Shown here in pieces: positions 25,526 through 32,970 of a DNA stretch of 35,788 nucleotides. The position numbers were made by a program, and so were the translations under genes. Source of the stretch: Caulobacteraceae bacterium (GTDB lineage Bacteria > Pseudomonadota > Alphaproteobacteria > Caulobacterales > Caulobacteraceae); assembly GCA_003165275.1 (NCBI GenBank), contig PLSW01000102.1, positions 1 to 35,788 on the forward strand. The letters are read 5' to 3'. The notes beneath the pieces are model-generated. The model saw nothing but the letters and a program-made list of their open reading frames with translations. It ran no database searches and was not told the origin of the DNA. How positions within the stretch are numbered: the first letter of the stretch is position 1; each line of letters begins with the position of its first letter.

Positions 25526-25993
25526 ATGTCCTACGTCATCACCGGCCTGCCCCTGGCCGACTTCCAGCCCCTGTTCGGCCTCTCGGACGCCGCCCTCGCC
25601 GAACGCGGCGTCCTCCGCGTGCGGGTGACCGACAAGCCCGGCTTTCCCTGCCGCATCACCCTGGCCGACGCCGATCCGGGGGAGACGGTGCTGCTGCTGA
25701 ACTACGAGCACCAGGGCGCGGCCACCCCCTACCGCTCATCCCACGCCATCTTCGTGCGCGAGTCCGCCACCGGGACGGCCAGGGTGGCGGGCGCCATCCC
25801 CGAATGCCTTGCCGCCCGCCTGCTCTCGGTGCGCGCCTTCGACGCGGCCGGCATGATGGTGGACGCCGAGGTGGTGGAGGGCGCGGCGCTGGAGCCGCTG
25901 ATCGCGCGGATGTTCGCGGACCCGGCGGCGGCCTACCTGCACGTCCACAACGCCCGGCGCGGATGCTTCGCGGCGCGGGTGGATCGGGGGTGA
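25526..25993 (+). CDS. DUF1203 domain-containing protein
   Basis: A 155-residue protein of unknown function. The start MSYVITGLPLADFQPLFGLS, the PGFPCRITLADADPGE block, LLLNYEHQGAATPYRSSHAIFVRE and the closing AAYLHVHNARRGCFAARV are diagnostic of DUF1203. It has no signal peptide and no membrane segment, so it is probably cytosolic. ATG 25526 follows CCGGAGCGCC; the frame opens at 25421 but the added residues are not conserved in the family. It is a single gene after the flagellar terminator and is convergent with the next gene. Confidence 0.85.
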   Translation: MSYVITGLPLADFQPLFGLSDAALAERGVLRVRVTDKPGFPCRITLADADPGETVLLLNYEHQGAATPYRSSHAIFVRESATGTARVAGAIPECLAARLLSVRAFDAAGMMVDAEVVEGAALEPLIARMFADPAAAYLHVHNARRGCFAARVDRG

Positions 25994-26018
25994 GGCGGCG
26001 GCGCCGGCCCCGCCTCGC

Positions 26019-26672
26019 TCAGCCGCTGGCGACGATCGACGTGCCCGTGGCGTCTGGAACGAAGGTCATCTTGACCACGACCTGGGTCGCGCAGACCTTT
26101 ACGGTCCAGGCTTCCGTCCACGACCGCGGATCGCGCCCGGGGACCGTGACCTTGTTGATGATCTCCCCATAGGCGGTGAAGACCGTGTCGAGGATGTTGA
26201 TCTGCGCGCAACCGGCCGGCTCCCCCTTGCGCATGGCCAGCCCCTCGGCGGCGGACACCGCATAGCCGACGCCGTCCCGCGAAAGTTCGGGACTGGCGTT
26301 CGTCGAGCCGGGGAGCAGGCCGACGACATGGACGGTCCCGGCCGTGTCGGTCACGGTCATCACGTTGAACAGGCCGGTCGTGGCGCAGCCATCGACCTTG
26401 ATAACCTCCCGCCACCGGCCGCGCAGAAGGCTGCCGTCGGGGTTGAAGTCGATCGGCCCCATGGGGATCAGTCTGATCCGCTTCGCGGTTCCCGCGATGC
26501 ACGACGGAACGGCCGCCATATAGGGCCGCACATGGGTCATCACGGCGGCCATGTGTTCGGGGGTGCGGGTGTACGGGTCGAGCGCGGAGGGCAGGACGTC
26601 GGCGACCCCTCCGGTCGCGCCGGCGGCGAAGATCGCCGTCATCGCAATCAAAAAACCGGTGCGCGGAACCAT
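26019..26672 (-). CDS. Predicted secreted protein, function unknown
   Basis: A 217-residue protein with a signal peptide (hydrophobic stretch FLIAMTAIFAAGATGGVA) and probable cleavage near residue 24. Four cysteines at 58, 96, 155 and 194 could form two disulfides in the periplasm. The body has strand-rich segments such as LLRGRWREVIKVDGCATTGLF and TEAWTVKVCATQVVVKMTFVPD but no motif I recognise. GAGGAAATGCG precedes the ATG at 26672. It is convergent with the DUF1203 gene and divergent from the methyltransferase, so neighbours give no hint. It may belong to an uncharacterised family restricted to related bacteria. Confidence 0.8.
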   Translation of the reverse strand: MVPRTGFLIAMTAIFAAGATGGVADVLPSALDPYTRTPEHMAAVMTHVRPYMAAVPSCIAGTAKRIRLIPMGPIDFNPDGSLLRGRWREVIKVDGCATTGLFNVMTVTDTAGTVHVVGLLPGSTNASPELSRDGVGYAVSAAEGLAMRKGEPAGCAQINILDTVFTAYGEIINKVTVPGRDPRSWTEAWTVKVCATQVVVKMTFVPDATGTSIVASG

Positions 26673-26737
26673 CGCATTTCCTCATCGCCACTGACCGAAG
26701 GGTTGCATAGAATGCCTGGACGATCACGTTTGGTCGA

Positions 26738-27658
26738 GTGACCAGGTTTGCTGGAAACGGCCGCGCCTCCGTCTTCGTCGCCGGCCATGGGAAAAGGACG
26801 CGTCCGCCGTTGCAGCAAGGCCCCAGCCGCACCGCCCTCGCCGCCGCGTCCCACCGGGCCGCGCATCAGTTGCTGGACGCGGGCGCAGTCTTCCCCGATC
26901 CCCTCGCCGTCGCCATCGTCGGCCGTCCGGCCGCCGACATCGCCGCCGACGCCGAGGCCAACCCCGCCGGCCGCGGCATGCGCTGGTTCATCGCCGCCCG
27001 TGCGAAATTCGCCGAGGACAAGCTCGCGGAAGCGGTCGCTGACCGCGGGGTCAGCCAGCTGGTGGTGCTGGGCGCCGGTCTCGACACCTTCGCCTACCGC
27101 AATCCCTTCGAAGGCCGGCTGAGGGTGTTCGAGGTCGACCATCCGGCCACCCAGGCCTGGAAGCGCGAACGCCTCGCCGCCGCCGGGATCGCCATCCCCG
27201 CGACGATGGTCTTCGCCCCGGTGGACTTCGAGCGCGACACCCTGGCGAACGGCCTCGCCCGAGCCGGGTTCGATCCGGCGCGGCGGACGTTCTTCACCTG
27301 GCTGGGGGTGGTTCCCTACCTCACCGCGGCCGCCATCCAGGCGACCCTGGAGACCATCGCCCGTGTCCCCGGCGGGGCGGAGGTCGTGTTCGACTACAGC
27401 GACCCGCCCGCGACCCTCTCCCCCGAGATGGCCCGTCACCAGCAGGTGCGCGCCGCCCGGGTGGCGGCCTTGGGCGAGCCCTTCCTGAGCTTCTTCGAAC
27501 CTGCCGATCTTCACGCCCTGCTGAGCGGTCTCGGCCTCAGCGAGATCAACGACCTGGGCCCCAGCGACGTCGTCTCCCGGCTGATGGGCGCCGTGCCGGG
27601 CGAAAACGCGCCGACCCGCGGCGGCCACGTCATTTTCGCTGGGACGGCGCAGGCCTAA
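26738..27658 (+). CDS. Class I SAM-dependent methyltransferase, TIGR00027 (LCM-like) family
   Basis: A methyltransferase of up to 306 residues. PSRTALAAASHRAAHQLLDAG, VFPDPLA, MRWFIAARAKFAEDKLAEAV, the SAM motif LVVLGAGLDTFAYR, VFEVDHPATQAWKRERL and TFFTWLGVVPYLT define the leucine carboxyl methyltransferase-like TIGR00027 group, often annotated as O-methyltransferases. GTG 26738 opens the frame; TTG 26810 would start immediately before the conserved QQGPSRTAL and is equally plausible, giving 282 residues. Neither has a strong ribosome binding site. The target molecule is unknown; the gene is not coupled to its neighbours. Confidence 0.85.
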   Translation: MTRFAGNGRASVFVAGHGKRTRPPLQQGPSRTALAAASHRAAHQLLDAGAVFPDPLAVAIVGRPAADIAADAEANPAGRGMRWFIAARAKFAEDKLAEAVADRGVSQLVVLGAGLDTFAYRNPFEGRLRVFEVDHPATQAWKRERLAAAGIAIPATMVFAPVDFERDTLANGLARAGFDPARRTFFTWLGVVPYLTAAAIQATLETIARVPGGAEVVFDYSDPPATLSPEMARHQQVRAARVAALGEPFLSFFEPADLHALLSGLGLSEINDLGPSDVVSRLMGAVPGENAPTRGGHVIFAGTAQA

Positions 27659-27677
27659 AATGTCTGGAACATATGGT

Positions 27678-27792
27678 CCGTCACCCCCGGGCTTGTCCCG
27701 GGGCAAGGGAACACGAACGGGCCTCGTGAGCATTGCTGCAAGGATTTCGCCGTCTGTGATCCCCTCCCCCGGGACAAGCCCGGGGGTGACGG
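27678..27792. repeat. REP-like palindrome pair in inverse orientation
   Basis: Two 26-base copies (27678-27703 and 27767-27792) are exact reverse complements separated by 63 bases. Each copy contains its own palindrome (CCCCGGG-CTTGT-CCCGGGG), so each can fold alone or the two can pair in one long stem. This layout matches REP doublets (BIME-like) seen in intergenic DNA of many proteobacteria. No transposase gene is present within or beside it. It fills most of the 228-base gap between the methyltransferase and the aminotransferase-like gene. Confidence 0.85.
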
Positions 27793-27886
27793 AGGATAGG
27801 GGATGTTTCAATCCAACCCGACAATACGCTAGGCGGAGGGATCCGAATGACGCCACTCGGCGCGTGCTTCGGTGGGGAGGGTTAAA

Positions 27887-28804
27887 TTGGCCGGCAGCCA
27901 GGACTTTCAGGACGATCCCCGCAACGCGACCGTGCTGGTCAGCCTCAACGGCGCGCTCGTGCCGCGGGGCGAGGCCAAGGTCTCCATCTTCGACGCCGGC
28001 TTTGTGGTCGGGGACGGGGTCTGGGAGGGCCTGCGCCTGCACAAGGGGGCGCTGCTGTTCCTGGAGACCCACCTCGACCGCCTCTACGCCGGCGCCAAGG
28101 CCATCGCCCTGGACATCGGCCTCACCCGCGAGGCCCTGACCGCGGAAATCCGCCGCACCCTGGACGCCAACGGGTTCACCGACGGGACCCACCTGCGGGT
28201 GATGGTCACCCGGGGGCCGAAGACCGGCGCCAACCAGGATCCGCGCAACGCCCTGGGCATCCCGACCATCGTCGTCCTGGCCGAATGCAAGGTCCCCAGC
28301 CCGGCGGTGGCGACCCGCGGCCTGTCCCTGGCCACGGCCTCGATCCGCTGCACCCCGGCGGAAATGTTCGACATGCGGCTGAACTCCCACAGCCGTCTGA
28401 ACCTGATCACCGCCCTGCTGCAGGCCATCGAGGCCGGCGCCGACGAGGCGCTGATGCTGGACCCGCACGGCTTCATCTCCAGCTGCAACGCCACCAACTT
28501 CTTCTGGGTGAAGGACGGCGTCGTGCGCACCTCGCTGGGGGACTACTGCTTCAACGGCGTCACCCGGGCCAATGTGATCGCCCTCTGCCAGGAGGGCGCG
28601 GCGCCGATCGAGCTGGGAGACTATCCTTTGGACGCGGCCCACGACGCCGACGAGGCCTTCGTCACCGGCACCTTCGGCGGCCTGACCCCGGTGCGCGAAA
28701 TCGACGGCCACGCGCTGAAGGCCGCCCTCCCGGGCCCGGTCACTCGGCGCCTGCGCGCCGCCTACGAGGCGCTCAAGGACGCCGAGGCAGCCCGGCATGG
28801 CTGA
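27887..28804 (+). CDS. Class IV aminotransferase-like protein without the canonical PLP lysine
   Basis: A 305-residue fold-type IV protein related to branched-chain and D-amino acid aminotransferases. SIFDAGFVVGDGVWEGLRLHKG, HLDRLYAGAKA (Arg65, PLP phosphate), FNGVTRANVI (Thr226, phosphate) and FGGLTPVREIDG match the fold. However, the segment that should hold the Schiff-base lysine reads FDMRLNSHSRLNL, and there is no lysine at all between 135 and 209; the usual glutamate before the NxTNF motif is Ser199 (GFISSCNATN). It may be a pseudoenzyme or use different chemistry. TTG 27887 is chosen because GGGGAGGG lies five bases upstream. The stop overlaps the next gene by 8 bases. Confidence 0.88.
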   Translation: MAGSQDFQDDPRNATVLVSLNGALVPRGEAKVSIFDAGFVVGDGVWEGLRLHKGALLFLETHLDRLYAGAKAIALDIGLTREALTAEIRRTLDANGFTDGTHLRVMVTRGPKTGANQDPRNALGIPTIVVLAECKVPSPAVATRGLSLATASIRCTPAEMFDMRLNSHSRLNLITALLQAIEAGADEALMLDPHGFISSCNATNFFWVKDGVVRTSLGDYCFNGVTRANVIALCQEGAAPIELGDYPLDAAHDADEAFVTGTFGGLTPVREIDGHALKAALPGPVTRRLRAAYEALKDAEAARHG

Positions 28805-29555
28805 GGAGGCCCTGCGCAACGCCCCCCTGCGAATCGCGATGTGGTCGGGGCCGCGCAACATTTCCACCGCGATGATGCGGGCCTTCGAGAACCGGCCGGA
28901 CACGGCCGTCGTCGACGAGCCCTTCTACGCCGCCTATCTGGCCACCACCGGCGCCGCCCATCCGATGCGGGACGAGGTCCTGCGCAGCCAGCCCACCGAC
29001 TGGCGCAAGGTCGCCGCCGCGCTGGCGGGACCGAGCCCGGACGGCGCGCCGGTCTTCTACCAGAAGCACATGACCCACCACATGACCCCCGACGTGGGCC
29101 TGGACTGGATGGCCGCCTGCCGCAACGTCTTCCTGATCCGCCGCCCCGCCGAGGTGATCGCCTCCTACACCGCCAAGCGCGAGACGGTGGACCTGGCCGA
29201 CATCGGCGTGGCGCGTCAGGCCGAGCTGTTCGACCGGGAGGCCCAGCGCCTGAGCCGCGCGCCCCTGGTGATCGACAGCGCCGACGTCGCCGCCGATCCC
29301 CGCAGCCTGCTCACCGCCCTCTGCGCCGCCCTGGGCATCCCCTTCACCGACGCCATGCTCTCCTGGCCCGCCGGCTCCCGCCCCAGCGACGGGGTCTGGG
29401 CGCCGGCCTGGTACGACCAGGTAGAGCGTTCGACGGGCTTTGAGATTCGGACAAGGGCAGCGGCGCCGGCGCTGCCGCCGGCGTCGCAGCGGGTCGCCGA
29501 CGCGGCGCAGCCCTACTATGCGGCGCTGGCGAAATGGGCGTTGTCGGCGTCCTGA
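28797..29555 (+). CDS. Sulfotransferase-like P-loop protein
   Basis: A 252-residue protein with a sulfotransferase-type fold. MWSGPRNISTAMMRAFENR (15-33) corresponds to the 5'-phosphosulfate loop, followed by VVDEPFYAAYL; FLIRRPAEVIASY carries the 3'-phosphate-binding Arg/Ser pattern; VIDSADVAADPRSLLTALCAALGIPF and the DGVWAPAWYDQVERSTGF block follow. From memory, plant proteins named branched-chain amino acid aminotransferase-like join this domain N-terminally to a class IV aminotransferase domain, so the two proteins probably work together. The ATG overlaps the aminotransferase-like gene by 8 bases. True sulfotransferase activity is not established. Confidence 0.85.
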   Translation: MAEEALRNAPLRIAMWSGPRNISTAMMRAFENRPDTAVVDEPFYAAYLATTGAAHPMRDEVLRSQPTDWRKVAAALAGPSPDGAPVFYQKHMTHHMTPDVGLDWMAACRNVFLIRRPAEVIASYTAKRETVDLADIGVARQAELFDREAQRLSRAPLVIDSADVAADPRSLLTALCAALGIPFTDAMLSWPAGSRPSDGVWAPAWYDQVERSTGFEIRTRAAAPALPPASQRVADAAQPYYAALAKWALSAS

Positions 29556-29566
29556 CAGGCGGCTAC

Positions 29567-30199
29567 CTACCGCCCGAAATAGGCCAAGAAGATATCCACG
29601 CCCTCGGCGACAATCGCCCGCATCTCGGCCTCGTCCATGGGCTCGGCGACGCCCCATTGGCGGCGGTTGTAGAGGTCGCCCAGCATCAGGTCCTTGTAGC
29701 GGCGGGCCGCCCGCAGCGGATCGCACGGACGCAGAAGGCCTTCGGCGATGGCCCGCTCCATGTAGTCCGCCAGGCGAACCTCACCGAGTTTCGGGCCGGA
29801 CTCGTAGAACAGCCGGCCCACTTCGGGAAACCGGTCCGCCTCGGCCACCACCAGCCGGTGGATGGCGGTCACCGGCTCGGACATGATGAAGCCGGTGAAG
29901 TTGACGCCCAGGTCGATAAGGGCGTTGCGCCAGTCCTCGCCGATGGGCGGCAGGTTGTCGAACAGGGCGTTGGCCCGGCTGCCGCACACATCGGTCATGA
30001 AGGCGGCGAACAGCTCCTCCTTGGAGCGGAAGTAGTTGTAGAGCGTGCCCTTGGAGCCCCCCAGGCGGGCGGCGATGGACGACATGGAGGTGGCGGCGAA
30101 GCCGTCCTCCAGAAAGGCCTGGCTGGCGACGTCGAGAATGGCGCGGCGGCGCTGTTCGCTGCGGGCGGATTCGGCGATCGCGGTCGGGAGGGAAGACAT
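29567..30199 (-). CDS. TetR-family repressor of the efflux operon
   Basis: A 210-residue TetR/AcrR regulator. The HTH spans about 18-64, with RRAILDVASQAFLEDGFAATSMSSIAARL and KGTLYNYFRSKEELF. The C-terminal ligand domain resembles TetR_C groups found near multidrug pumps (FPEVGRLFYESGP, FTGFIMSEPVTAIHRLV). The longer frame upstream to 31114 overlaps the efflux gene and is rejected; ATG 30199 starts just inside a conserved N-terminus. It is divergent from the tripartite efflux operon, with two identical operators in the shared promoter, so it most likely represses both itself and the pump. Confidence 0.92.
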   Translation of the reverse strand: MSSLPTAIAESARSEQRRRAILDVASQAFLEDGFAATSMSSIAARLGGSKGTLYNYFRSKEELFAAFMTDVCGSRANALFDNLPPIGEDWRNALIDLGVNFTGFIMSEPVTAIHRLVVAEADRFPEVGRLFYESGPKLGEVRLADYMERAIAEGLLRPCDPLRAARRYKDLMLGDLYNRRQWGVAEPMDEAEMRAIVAEGVDIFLAYFGR

Positions 30200-30204
30200 T
30201 TTCT

Positions 30205-30221
30205 GACCATACCGTACGGTT
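30205..30221. promoter_or_regulatory. TetR operator copy 1
   Basis: GACCATACCGTACGGTT contains the perfect 10-bp palindrome ACCGTACGGT (30211-30220). It lies 6 bases upstream of the tetR start and downstream of its -10 candidate. It differs from copy 2 at one of 17 positions. Confidence 0.8.
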
Positions 30222-30229
30222 GTGGCTTG

Positions 30230-30258
30230 ACTATGGCGCCGATGATCGGCATCGTCAA
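30230..30258 (-). promoter_or_regulatory. Candidate promoter of tetR
   Basis: On the minus strand TTGACG (30258-30253) and CATAGT (30235-30230) are spaced by 17 bases. Operator copy 1 covers the expected start of transcription. Confidence 0.6.
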
Positions 30259-30287
30259 TTGACCGTACCGTACGGTTCGATTGGTTA
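30259..30287 (+). promoter_or_regulatory. Candidate promoter of the efflux operon
   Basis: TTGACC (30259-30264) and TGGTTA (30282-30287) are spaced by 17 bases on the plus strand. Operator copy 2 overlaps the -35 end and fills most of the spacer, an arrangement expected to block RNA polymerase. Confidence 0.5.
30261..30277. promoter_or_regulatory. TetR operator copy 2
   Basis: GACCGTACCGTACGGTT contains ACCGTACGGT (30267-30276). Its centre is 56 bases from that of copy 1. It overlaps the efflux operon promoter candidate. Confidence 0.8.
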
Positions 30288-30322
30288 ACCTCCCCCTGCA
30301 CGCTCACCTGGATGCCCCGGCC

Positions 30323-31783
30323 ATGGCCGTACTCACACATTCCTCTCGCGGCGAGCGCCGCCGCAGGTCTGCGGCCTGGCTGATCGGCGCGGGCGCCGCG
30401 GCCCTGGCCGGCTGCGCCGCGATTCCGCACATGGCCGCCGCGCCGAAGATCGAGGCGCCGGCGGATATCGCCACGGCCCAGAGTTTCGCCGCCCCGGCCC
30501 AGGACCGGCCGCAGAGCCGCTGGTGGGACGCCTACGGCGATCCGCAGCTCTCCGCCCTCATCGACGAGGCGCTGAAGAACGCCCCCAACCTCGCCCAGGC
30601 GGAGGCGCGGCTTCGCTCGGCGTCCGCCCAGGCCGATGTGGAGCGGGCCGCGGGCCTGCCCACCCTGTCGCTGAACGCCAAGGCGCTGGAGAGCGAGCAG
30701 AGCCGCAACCTCGGCTATCCGCCGCTGTTCCAGCCCTTCCTGCCCAAGGGATTCAAGGATTACGGCCGCGCCAGCGCCGACGCCTCCTATGACCTCGACC
30801 TCTTCGGCAAGAACCGCTCGGCCCTGGCCGCCGCGGTCTCCGAAGCGGCCGCCAGCCGCGCCGACGCCGCCCAGTCCCGCCTGACCCTGTCGGCGGCGGT
30901 GGCCCAGGCCTACGGCGACCTCGCCCGGCTGGGCGCGGAACGCGACGCAGCGGCCGAGGCGCTGAAGGACAAGCGCGAAAGCGGCGACCTCGTCGCCCTG
31001 CGCCTCAAGAACGGCCTGGACACCCGCGCCGAGCTTAAGCAGGCCCAGGCCGCCACGCCCACATCGCAGGCCGAGCTGGAGAGCCTGGACGAGCAGATCG
31101 TCCTCGCCCGCCACAAGCTCGCCGCCCTCGTGGGCGCCGGCCCGGACCGGGGCCTGGACATCGCCATGCCCAAGGCCGGCGCCGTCAAGGCCTTCGGCCT
31201 GCCCACCGACCTCGCCGCCAACCTGATCGGGCGCCGGCCCGACATCGTCGCGGCGCGGCTGCGCGTCGAAGAGGCGGCGAAGAAGATCGCCGTCGCCCGC
31301 GCCGGCTTCTATCCGAACATCAGCCTGACCGCTTTCATCGGCCAGGAGGCCCTGGGTCTCAGGTACTTCACCCAGCAGGCCTCGCAGATCGGCGCCGTCG
31401 GCCCGGCGATCAGCCTGCCGATCTTCGAGGGCGGTCGGTTGCGCGCCACCTATCGCGGCGCCCGGGCGGACTACGACGCCGCCGTCGCCGCCTATGACGA
31501 GACCCTGGTGACCGCCCTGCAGGATGTGGCCGACACCGCCGCCAGCATCCAGTCCGCCCAGCGCCAGCTGGTGGAGCGCCGCGAGGCCGTGGCCGCCGGC
31601 GAGGCCGCCTACAAGGTCGCCCGCCTGCGCTACGAAGGCGGCCTGTCCTCCTACGTCGCGGTGCTCAGCGCGGAGGACGCGGTCATCGCCCAGCGCCGCG
31701 CCCTCGCCGACGCCGAGGCGCGGGCCTTCACCCTCGACATCGCCCTCGTGCGCGCCCTGGGAGGCGGCTTTGCCGCCTCCTGA
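30323..31783 (+). CDS. Outer membrane efflux lipoprotein, NodT/OprM type
   Basis: A 486-residue TolC-like outer membrane factor. The arginine-rich n-region (RGERRRR) and hydrophobic stretch end in the lipobox LAGC (Cys31), so it should be a lipid-anchored trimeric channel. Typical segments are RWWDAYGDPQLSALIDEAL, SYDLDLFGKNR, LIGRRPDIVAARLRVEEA and SLPIFEGGRL. ATG 30323 gives a clean lipoprotein signal; the frame opens at TTG 30281 inside the promoter region and is rejected. It is the first gene of the efflux operon and supplies the outer membrane exit for the adaptor and pump encoded downstream. Confidence 0.92.
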   Translation: MAVLTHSSRGERRRRSAAWLIGAGAAALAGCAAIPHMAAAPKIEAPADIATAQSFAAPAQDRPQSRWWDAYGDPQLSALIDEALKNAPNLAQAEARLRSASAQADVERAAGLPTLSLNAKALESEQSRNLGYPPLFQPFLPKGFKDYGRASADASYDLDLFGKNRSALAAAVSEAAASRADAAQSRLTLSAAVAQAYGDLARLGAERDAAAEALKDKRESGDLVALRLKNGLDTRAELKQAQAATPTSQAELESLDEQIVLARHKLAALVGAGPDRGLDIAMPKAGAVKAFGLPTDLAANLIGRRPDIVAARLRVEEAAKKIAVARAGFYPNISLTAFIGQEALGLRYFTQQASQIGAVGPAISLPIFEGGRLRATYRGARADYDAAVAAYDETLVTALQDVADTAASIQSAQRQLVERREAVAAGEAAYKVARLRYEGGLSSYVAVLSAEDAVIAQRRALADAEARAFTLDIALVRALGGGFAAS

Positions 31784-31847
31784 CCTTTCGCTTTCCGGCG
31801 GCGGCTTGGCCGGCGCCTGCCCCTAAACGCCCAGACCGGACCTTCCC

Positions 31848-32954
31848 ATGGCTGACACCGAAATCGCCCCCAAGGCCAAGCCCCCCCAGACCACCGCCGC
31901 CGCGCAGCGGTCGGAACGCCGCCGCAACCTGTTCACCATCCTCGGCGGCGTGGTCCTCGTGGCCGCGGTCGCCTATGGGGTCTACTGGGTGCTGGTGGCC
32001 TCCCACCACGTCAAGACCGACGACGCCTACGTCGGCGCCGACGTGGCCGATGTGACCCCCCTGGTCAGCGGCGCGGTGATCTCCGCCCCGGTCAGCGACA
32101 CCAAGCTGGTCAAGACGGGCGACGTGCTGGTGACCCTCGATCCCGCCGATTATCGCCTCGCCCTCGCCCAGGCCCAGGCCACCCTCGGCCAGGCCCAGCG
32201 CAAGGTCGTCGGCTACTTCGCCAACAACGACGCCCAGGCCGCCACCACCGCCGCCCGGGGCGCCGATGTCACCCGGGCGAAGGTCGACCTGGAACGCGCC
32301 CGCACGGACCTCGATCGCCGCAAGGCCTTGGCGCCCGCCGGCGCCGTCTCCCGCGACGAACTCACCGCGGCGCAGAACAAGTTCGACGAGGCCGAGGCGG
32401 CCGTGACCCAGGCCGTGGCCAACCAGCGCGCCGCCGTCGGGCAACAGCGGGTCGCCGGCGCCCTGGTCGAGGGGACCAGCGTCGCCGACAACCCCGAGGT
32501 CGCCGTGGCCAAGGCCAAGGTCGACCAGGCGCAGCTTGATCTCGACCGCACCGTGATCCGCGCGCCCCTGGACGGGGTGATCGCCAAGAACGCCGTCGAG
32601 GTCGGCCAGCGGGTGGCCGCCGGCTCGCCGCTGATGACCGTGGTGCCGATCCAGGCCGCCTACGTGGACGCCAACTTCAAGGAGGTTCAGCTGCGCAAGG
32701 TTCACCTCGGCCAGCCGGTGACCCTGACCAGCGACCTCTATGGCGGCGGGATCAAGTACCATGGCCACGTCACTGGAATCGCCGGCGGCACCGGCTCGTC
32801 CTTCGCGGTGATCCCGGCCCAGAACGCCACCGGCAACTGGATCAAGGTGGTCCAGCGCCTGCCGGTGAGGGTGACTCTGGACGCGGGGGAACTGACCCAG
32901 CATCCGCTCCGGGTCGGCATGTCGATGAACGTCGATATCGACACCGCCCGCTGA
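31848..32954 (+). CDS. HlyD/EmrA-family membrane fusion protein
   Basis: A 368-residue periplasmic adaptor. A cytosolic tail is followed by one transmembrane helix (about 28-50), the TDDAYVGADVADVTPLVSGAV lipoyl half (57-77), a coiled-coil hairpin (ALAQAQATLGQAQRK onward) and the second half with TVIRAPLDGVIAKNAVEVGQRVAAG and VPIQAAYVDANFKEVQL. These match EmrA, which bridges an EmrB-type pump and an outer membrane channel. The start has a poor ribosome binding site, 64 bases after the outer membrane factor gene. The operon order is channel, adaptor, pump. Confidence 0.93.
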   Translation: MADTEIAPKAKPPQTTAAAQRSERRRNLFTILGGVVLVAAVAYGVYWVLVASHHVKTDDAYVGADVADVTPLVSGAVISAPVSDTKLVKTGDVLVTLDPADYRLALAQAQATLGQAQRKVVGYFANNDAQAATTAARGADVTRAKVDLERARTDLDRRKALAPAGAVSRDELTAAQNKFDEAEAAVTQAVANQRAAVGQQRVAGALVEGTSVADNPEVAVAKAKVDQAQLDLDRTVIRAPLDGVIAKNAVEVGQRVAAGSPLMTVVPIQAAYVDANFKEVQLRKVHLGQPVTLTSDLYGGGIKYHGHVTGIAGGTGSSFAVIPAQNATGNWIKVVQRLPVRVTLDAGELTQHPLRVGMSMNVDIDTAR

Positions 32955-32970
32955 TCCCCCCGCAAATCAC

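Noticed and set aside
27704-27766. Spacer of the REP pair as a miniature transposon
   Set aside because: No target duplication or terminal motif of a known insertion sequence was found; the self-palindromic arms fit REP elements better.
26648-28903. 751-codon open frame on the minus strand
   Set aside because: It runs antisense to the methyltransferase, REP pair and aminotransferase-like gene, is low in recognisable motifs, and is the usual shadow of GC-rich codon use.
30200-31114. N-terminal extension of the TetR frame
   Set aside because: It overlaps the operators and the outer membrane factor gene; the TetR domain starts at the ATG at 30199.
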